DNA of 64,000 bases. It comes from Bdellovibrionales bacterium. GTDB taxonomy: Bacteria > Myxococcota > XYA12-FULL-58-9 > SYDY01. The first letter of the stretch is position 1, and the number at the start of each line of letters is the position of its first letter. The notes beneath the pieces are model-generated. The model did not search any database, was not told the DNA's origin, and worked only from the letters and a program-made list of their open reading frames with translations. Below, one piece after another: positions 59,424-64,000 of this stretch. Where the stretch lies: positions 1 through 64,000 of the forward strand of contig SYDY01000088.1 of assembly GCA_005801425.1 (NCBI GenBank), written 5' to 3'. The position numbers were made by a program, and so were the translations under genes.

Positions 59424-60047
59424 ATGAGCGCAGTGCAACCTCTCGCAAGAACTATTTTGAGTGCGCCTGGAACTATGCCAGTCGCAGCACCTACGCGAAA
59501 TTACAGAACTCTCGATACGGTGGAACGTGTAAAAACGCCCAGCGTTGCATCCTCGCTATCTGATTATTCTGAAAAGCATCAACCCTCCTCGTCTCGTGAA
59601 GGGGTTGAACATGGGATTGCACGGGTATCAGGCTGGGTGGGCGGCTTCGTTTATTTTGTATCGTGCCTTTGGATCCCGCTCGCGATTGTAGGCGGTTTGG
59701 TGTACGCCGCGATGGGACTCTTTACGCCCGATGATAAAGAAAATTTAGATTACAAGCGTGGTGCTGTTTTTGGTGGGATCATACTGGGGGTAGGTGCTTT
59801 TTTGGGTGGCGTTACGGCTACAGCAACATGGCTGGCTTTTTCTCCTGTGTTACTCGGATTGCATGGCATCGATGCGATGCGTAATACACCTCATAAACGA
59901 CCTGATGTTTTGTCAAGTTTTGTGCATGCTGTAGAGCAAGGCGGTTACGACGGTGGGTTGTTCTTGCTTCGTATGGGTGATCGTCCTGGTGAAGAGCTCA
60001 ACATGCCGGGTGATGTTTCTGACCTAGAAAATAAGACCAGATGTTGA
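59424..60047 (+). CDS. Small protein with two hydrophobic hairpin helices
   Basis: A 207-residue protein: a Ser/Thr-rich soluble N-terminus (1-68), two long hydrophobic, Gly-rich segments (about 74-97 and 112-148, GGIILGVGAFLGGVTATATW), then a short acidic tail. No signal peptide. A G-rich ribosome-binding site (aggggtgag) precedes ATG 59424. The make-up, with disordered head plus Gly-rich hairpin, is seen in bacterial proteins placed in foreign membranes, but that is only a possibility here. Confidence 0.65.
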   Translation: MSAVQPLARTILSAPGTMPVAAPTRNYRTLDTVERVKTPSVASSLSDYSEKHQPSSSREGVEHGIARVSGWVGGFVYFVSCLWIPLAIVGGLVYAAMGLFTPDDKENLDYKRGAVFGGIILGVGAFLGGVTATATWLAFSPVLLGLHGIDAMRNTPHKRPDVLSSFVHAVEQGGYDGGLFLLRMGDRPGEELNMPGDVSDLENKTRC

Positions 60048-60078
60048 TCCCAAGGTTCCTTTGCGCTTTGTGAGCGCT

Positions 60079-61668
60079 ATGAAACTGCATTTCTCCCGTA
60101 TAGCGATGTTGGTTGCATGTCATGCATGCATTCCCGCTCTTCCTTCGCCTGTCAACGATATTATCGACGGAGAAAAAGACGCTCAATCCGATACGGAACC
60201 AGGCCCAATTCCTTTTGTCCAAGATGGGGTAGGCGCTGCATGGCGTGATCACGCCGGTGATTTTATTGCAGAACCAGGGCGTTGGCATTTTTCTCGGGTC
60301 TTTGATGGACGTTTCAATGTTTTGGTGATCGCAAGCGAAGGACATGATCGTGTGGGTTCTGTCCTATGGTCGATGCCTTTGGTCGATATCCTCTCAGCAC
60401 TTCCCAAAAATACGCATCTTATCTTTGCGTCGAATGATCTTGATGCTGCTGAGAAAGCAGAAACAAAACAACAAGAACTTTTTTCTTGGTTAGAAAAACT
60501 CACGCCAGAAGATGCGCGCGATGTGTTTTCTCGAATTCATGTCATTGATGCTAAAAGTACCACCAAAGACGATTGGATGGGTTCTGTGGTATACGCCCAT
60601 GGACCAGGCGTTTTTATGATCTCGCGGGCGCAAGAGTTGCGCAGTGTGGCGAATGTGATGACTTCATCGGGCCCCGATCTTGCGGCACTTGCACGTGAAT
60701 TGGTGGCACTTAATCGAGAAGCGGAAGACCAACAGGCGTTGCGAAATCTTGATGCGTTTTCCGTGGATGTTTTTAAGATGCATCCCCATCTTGGTGGATG
60801 GGGGGATGGTGCAAATTCCTTTGCTGAGATCATATTGCCGAGCAATGAGGTGCTTGAACATGCCAATCGTGTGCATGTCGAATTGCTTCTCGCTTGTGAA
60901 GGGCGCGATGAAGGGACCTGTCCTGCATGGGATCGTACAGTGCAACTTTTTGTTTGCGATCCGTTAGAACCCAACACATGCGAACATGAAATTGCACGGT
61001 GGATTTCTCCCTACCATCGTGAAGGATGGTGGCTTACCGATATTTCTTCCATGCTACCGTTGATGCATTCTGGTGGTCCTGTGCGCTTTCGACTTTTGCA
61101 TCATAACGGTCAGCCCATCTCTGTTCGTTTGCATTTTTCGAACGATGGGAGCAGCAAGCGTCCTATCGGTATTCAAAAATTATGGCGCGGTGGCGTGTTC
61201 AATGCGGATTACAATCAGGGCCGTGAAGCGATTGCACTCAAGGCCCCTGAGGGTGCGACTTCTGCACAACTTGCTGTTCTTGTGACAGGGCATGGATTTG
61301 GAAAAGACACGTTGAATTGCGCAGAATTTTGTAATCACACACATTACTTTGGCATGGGAACAAGCACATGGGGCAAACGACATCCTGAAGCGGGAAGTAG
61401 TGATGGATGCTTGATACGCGTGGCCGAAGGTGTTGTGCCCAACCAATGGGGCACCTGGTACTATGGCCGCGGGGGTTGGTGCCCAGGGCAAGACGTGGGC
61501 TGGTGGACGGTTGATGTTCCTATGGTGGGTGAGATGACCTACGAAGGTGGCGTGAATGATCAGGCCTATGTGCCGGTGTTAAACAACAACGTTGCACCCA
61601 ATGCCTTTGATTCAAATATCGAAATGACAAGTTATATTGTGTACTACGAAGGTAAGTGGTCTTTTTGA
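60079..61668 (+). CDS. PNGase F-like lipoprotein (peptide-N-glycosidase F fold)
   Basis: A 529-residue exported protein. ATG 60079 yields a signal peptide with lipobox LVAC. The C-terminal half resembles the N- and C-domains of peptide-N4-(N-acetyl-beta-glucosaminyl)asparagine amidase F: DRTVQLFVCD, IARWISPYHREGWWLTDIS, GHGFGKDTLNCAEFCNHTH and WYYGRGGWCPGQDVGWW. The Glu of AEFC and the WxYGRxGWCPG loop are marks of that family. Such enzymes cut N-glycans from eukaryotic-type glycoproteins; bacterial homologues also act on other glycans. The N-terminal 250 residues are an unrelated alpha/beta domain (VLVIASEGHDRVGS). Catalytic Asp and Glu assignment needs alignment. Confidence 0.78.
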   Translation: MKLHFSRIAMLVACHACIPALPSPVNDIIDGEKDAQSDTEPGPIPFVQDGVGAAWRDHAGDFIAEPGRWHFSRVFDGRFNVLVIASEGHDRVGSVLWSMPLVDILSALPKNTHLIFASNDLDAAEKAETKQQELFSWLEKLTPEDARDVFSRIHVIDAKSTTKDDWMGSVVYAHGPGVFMISRAQELRSVANVMTSSGPDLAALARELVALNREAEDQQALRNLDAFSVDVFKMHPHLGGWGDGANSFAEIILPSNEVLEHANRVHVELLLACEGRDEGTCPAWDRTVQLFVCDPLEPNTCEHEIARWISPYHREGWWLTDISSMLPLMHSGGPVRFRLLHHNGQPISVRLHFSNDGSSKRPIGIQKLWRGGVFNADYNQGREAIALKAPEGATSAQLAVLVTGHGFGKDTLNCAEFCNHTHYFGMGTSTWGKRHPEAGSSDGCLIRVAEGVVPNQWGTWYYGRGGWCPGQDVGWWTVDVPMVGEMTYEGGVNDQAYVPVLNNNVAPNAFDSNIEMTSYIVYYEGKWSF

Positions 61669-61691
61669 CGCATATTGCTCACTTTTGCCTC

Positions 61692-61706
61692 GCCATCCGT
61701 GTGCAG
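61692..61706 (+). repeat. Single arm of the GCCATCCGTGTGCAG repeat
   Basis: gccatccgtgtgcag here is identical to the reverse complement of the right arm at 21118-21132. It lies between the PNGase-like and App1-like genes. Confidence 0.4.
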
Positions 61707-61766
61707 GGATTGACAGTACGACGTATCTTTTCAATGAATCGTATACGGCCGCTATGGGAGGTTTCC

Positions 61767-62975
61767 ATGGCAGTGATTCAACCACTCAATCGTATTACGG
61801 CATCACCGGGTTCAAACGTCATTGTGTCGTCGGAACGTTCATTTGATCTTCGTCCGGGGTCATGTGTTGGCAGTACCGAAAATGGTGCGTGTGTTCGAGG
61901 TCAAATTCTTTTTCATGGCGAAATTGAACGTGGCGAATCACATGTTGGCTTATTCGGCCGACTTAAACGTGTTTTTCGTGGTTCACCCGAGGATGTTTCC
62001 GTATGGGTTTCCCTTCCAGGCATAGGTGCCGAACGCATATCGACGCATGCACGGGCTGATTCTTGCGGTCGCTTTTCTGCAGAATTTGATCAATTGCCAG
62101 GATTAAGTGGTCCGGCGAAAAATACAGTGTGGACACATCAAGCTTCGGTTGAAGCGGAGGTTGTGCAGCGTTCTTGGATCAATCGCAAACTGGGATGGTT
62201 GCCTGGCTTTGCGAGTTTTACACATGCGGCCCTACGTGAATACCGGCATGTGGGTACAATTGACGTTGTGGTTCCAGGCCCGGGTCGAAAATTGTGTGTG
62301 CTTTCGGATATTGATGGCACGGCATTGCGAATGGATATGGGGCGCACACTGCGAACAGGTGAGTACGCTTGGGCCGAGGGGATGTGCGACCTTTTAAAGA
62401 GAATGGAAAAACACGGAACCGTTGGATTTGTGTCCGGATCACCTGTTGAGCTGTATCCAGAACTTTGGCGAACGCTCAAAGAAGATTCTGGCTTTAAACT
62501 TGAAGCGGGTTTGCATCTTAAAAATTGGTGGACCACACCACCCCGTGCACAGCGTGGCTATAAACTTGAGACCATTCTTGATATTTCTAAGCATCTTGCA
62601 CCGAATACTGATCTTGTTTTAATAGGTGACGATCCTGAAAGTGATCCTGTTATTTGTGATGCCATTCGAAAAATAATCAATGAAAAATTGGATGTTACTG
62701 CCATCCGAGCATTGCTTGGCGATATGGGTGTTGAAGAACAATACTTTGATGTCATTGTCGCCCACGCAAATACAGTGCGTGAACATCAAATCTATGTTGC
62801 GGGTGTATGGATCCGTGAGTGGTCGCGTGAAGGCATCGACCGTCCCGAGAGCTGGCCAAAAGAGAATGAAGCGTTGGGGATCCACTATGTGTCGGGAAGC
62901 ATGGCAGGGGCTCGAAACCTGGGCGAATATTTTAATAGAGAGGTTCTTCCAAGACTTTCGTCACGCATTTCGTAG
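61767..62975 (+). CDS. App1-like phosphatase (DUF2183), HAD-type
   Basis: A 402-residue protein. Start ATG 61767 has gggagg five bases upstream; an ORF start 37 codons earlier lies over a repeat. The C-terminal half has VLSDIDGTAL (D181/D183), FVSGSPVELYPELW and KLETILDISKHLAPNTDLVL followed by GDDPESDPVICDAI, matching the App1/DUF2183 phosphatidate-phosphatase pattern (DxDxT, SSSPWQLYP, GDSGExDP). The N-terminal 170 residues are a beta-rich domain with RADSCGRF, common in the family. No signal peptide. Substrate may be a lipid phosphate. Confidence 0.78.
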   Translation: MAVIQPLNRITASPGSNVIVSSERSFDLRPGSCVGSTENGACVRGQILFHGEIERGESHVGLFGRLKRVFRGSPEDVSVWVSLPGIGAERISTHARADSCGRFSAEFDQLPGLSGPAKNTVWTHQASVEAEVVQRSWINRKLGWLPGFASFTHAALREYRHVGTIDVVVPGPGRKLCVLSDIDGTALRMDMGRTLRTGEYAWAEGMCDLLKRMEKHGTVGFVSGSPVELYPELWRTLKEDSGFKLEAGLHLKNWWTTPPRAQRGYKLETILDISKHLAPNTDLVLIGDDPESDPVICDAIRKIINEKLDVTAIRALLGDMGVEEQYFDVIVAHANTVREHQIYVAGVWIREWSREGIDRPESWPKENEALGIHYVSGSMAGARNLGEYFNREVLPRLSSRIS

Positions 62976-63023
62976 TCACTTGTGTTGGATTCCCGCTTTT
63001 CTCATAAAGTTGAATTGAAACTA

Positions 63024-63103
63024 TTGTAGGGGCGGTTCGTGAACCGCCCGATAAAATTTTGATTCAAAGACCGCACGGGCGCTTCGCGAAGCGCCCCTAC
63101 AAT
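63024..63103. repeat. Paired REP-like palindromes (BIME-like)
   Basis: Two hairpins (63026-63049 and 63077-63100) with gtaggggc ends outward form one large inverted unit, tattgtagg ... cctacaata. The inner parts differ (ggttcgtgaacc, gcttcgcgaagc). Relatives lie at 17510, 55480 and 57800. The gap 62976-63176 holds nothing else. Confidence 0.65.
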
Positions 63104-63176
63104 ATGATGTGTTATGGCGGGAACCCAGAAACGAGTAAACCCTTGCTGACACACGATCCATTCGTTACAACATGGC

Positions 63177-64000
63177 ATGTTTACGGCAACTCTCATGGCT
63201 ATGTTTTGTTTTGCGTTGCCTGCCGAAGAAATCGCTGCAACCATCTCATCAACAGACATCACGTTGCGGGATGCGATGATGCGTGCACTTGCGCATGCCC
63301 CAGAAATGCAGCGCATTCAATCAGATACCGATCGGACGCGAGCGCAAGATGGCCGTGTTTTTATGGTGTACACGCCTCGTTTCGATTTTCGTGCGAATTA
63401 CACACGCTGGGAGCACAAAACATTCCCTGATCTTAACTTTGGCGGCGTTACAGTGCCATCGGAATCCGCATTTCCTCAGTTGCTCAATAATTATGGGTTG
63501 AGTGCCTCTATTGATATTATGCTTTCTGATTATTTATGGAAAATGCCCTCTTTGCATGCTCTGGCCAAGCAGTCCCATCGGGTTCAGTTGGCGCGCGCGC
63601 GTGCGGAGGCTGAAAAGTACGCATGGCTTGCTGCACAAACCTATTTGACCACGTTGCGTGACGCATCGGCAACCGAAGTCACCGAAGCCGCGGCAGCTAC
63701 ACTCAAGCAGCGTGCTGAACGTATGAAGGCGCTGCAATCGGCGGGTGAGGATGTCACCGAAGCCGATGTCATGCGTCTGAAAGCGGAAGCGGCACGGGCG
63801 GATGCGCAAGCTGCCCAGATGCGAGGTCAAATGCAAAGCGAGCGTTTGCGTTTGGCTTACATGATTGATGTGTCACCGGAAAATATGAAACTTGTATTTG
63901 ACGTGAATGAAATCGCGCAACCTTTGATCATGACGGTTGAAGAAGCACTGCTGGCGGCAGAAAAAGAGCGGGCAGAATTGCATATGCTTGAAGAACAAGC
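63177..64000 (+). CDS. TolC-family outer-membrane efflux protein, 5' part
   Basis: The first 274 codons of an outer-membrane channel for type I secretion or RND efflux; the rest is beyond the window. ATG 63177 begins a signal peptide (MFTATLMAMFCFALPA). The mature part opens with LRDAMMRALAHAPEM, the usual TolC start, then a beta segment with aromatic residues and a long heptad-rich helix rich in Ala, Glu and Arg (RMKALQSAGEDVTEADVMRL). A stop at 63147 bars a longer start. No clear ribosome-binding site. Confidence 0.85.
   Translation, partial: MFTATLMAMFCFALPAEEIAATISSTDITLRDAMMRALAHAPEMQRIQSDTDRTRAQDGRVFMVYTPRFDFRANYTRWEHKTFPDLNFGGVTVPSESAFPQLLNNYGLSASIDIMLSDYLWKMPSLHALAKQSHRVQLARARAEAEKYAWLAAQTYLTTLRDASATEVTEAAAATLKQRAERMKALQSAGEDVTEADVMRLKAEAARADAQAAQMRGQMQSERLRLAYMIDVSPENMKLVFDVNEIAQPLIMTVEEALLAAEKERAELHMLEEQ

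Noticed and set aside
63024-63103. CRISPR-like array
   Set aside because: Two palindromes with different centres and no spacers; this is a REP/BIME-like pair. No CRISPR or cas gene is seen anywhere in the window.
63166-63171. -10-like TACAAC before the TolC-type gene
   Set aside because: The last base is not T and the spacing is five bases, so it was not counted with the leaderless promoters.
63059-63430. 123-codon plus-strand frame before the TolC-type gene
   Set aside because: It runs over the palindromic repeat and then in the wrong frame through the TolC-type coding region.

Overview
The window comes from a Gram-negative bacterium: it encodes a TonB-dependent receptor, a TolC-type channel, LolA-like and MlaC-like envelope factors, and many lipoproteins with lipoboxes. 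GC content is near one half by eye. A Hanks kinase with an HRDVSPQN loop and C-terminal PEGA domain, Cys-rich propeller lipoproteins, a stand-alone sigma-54 response regulator and a coupled pair of unknown proteins fit the Myxococcota / former Deltaproteobacteria best. That placement is inference; there is no rRNA here. Housekeeping genes (thrS, DEAD-box helicase, cysS, manC/manB, rpoZ, acyl-CoA carboxylase, Wzm/Wzt) alternate with an unusual set of large eukaryote-like proteins.

Layout. 1-1938: tail of a tRNA-Leu and a threonyl-tRNA synthetase without TGS domain. 1948-11193: four paralogous Hanks-type kinases (K1-K4), the first with an N-terminal SH2-like domain, interrupted by a YcnI/cytochrome-like lipoprotein cluster (5970-7419). 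11221-16054 (minus): HAD hydrolase and two Cys-rich propeller lipoproteins. 16217-17383: possible TraB/Tiki-clan protein. 17558-23635: helicase, cysS, manC, manB. 23617-26651 (minus): TonB receptor and partner lipoprotein. 26792-28702: large orphan. 28703-31084: alpha-carbonic anhydrase, an unknown pair, rpoZ. 31254-33339: two orphans (RasGAP-like motif; GNAT-like). 33377-37142: short family-A polymerase, Spy-like protein, sigma-54 regulator, lipoprotein. 37352-41371: F-box-like membrane protein, truncated kinase, tandem-SH2 protein. 41416-49881: carboxylase, aldehyde dehydrogenase, 2OG oxygenase, PP2C phosphatase, PEGA kinase, MlaC-like, NSS transporter. 50028-55483: tandem FKBP lipoprotein and a LolA-like/beta-barrel/RND operon. 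55571-62975: Wzm/Wzt/glycosyltransferase, secreted proteins, PNGase F-like lipoprotein, App1-like phosphatase. 63177-end: TolC-type protein, cut by the window.

The main point of interest is the combination of canonical-looking SH2 domains (one fused to a kinase, two in tandem in a small protein) with degenerate SH2-like modules in three sister kinases, a truncated kinase and an F-box-like protein. This could be an SH2-based phospho-signalling system or a scattered set of host- or prey-directed effectors; the sequence alone does not decide. Many of these genes share a promoter layout in which a -10-like hexamer lies 6-8 bases before the start codon, suggesting leaderless mRNAs. Several families of palindromic REP-like repeats lie between genes, and one lies inside a glycosyltransferase gene.
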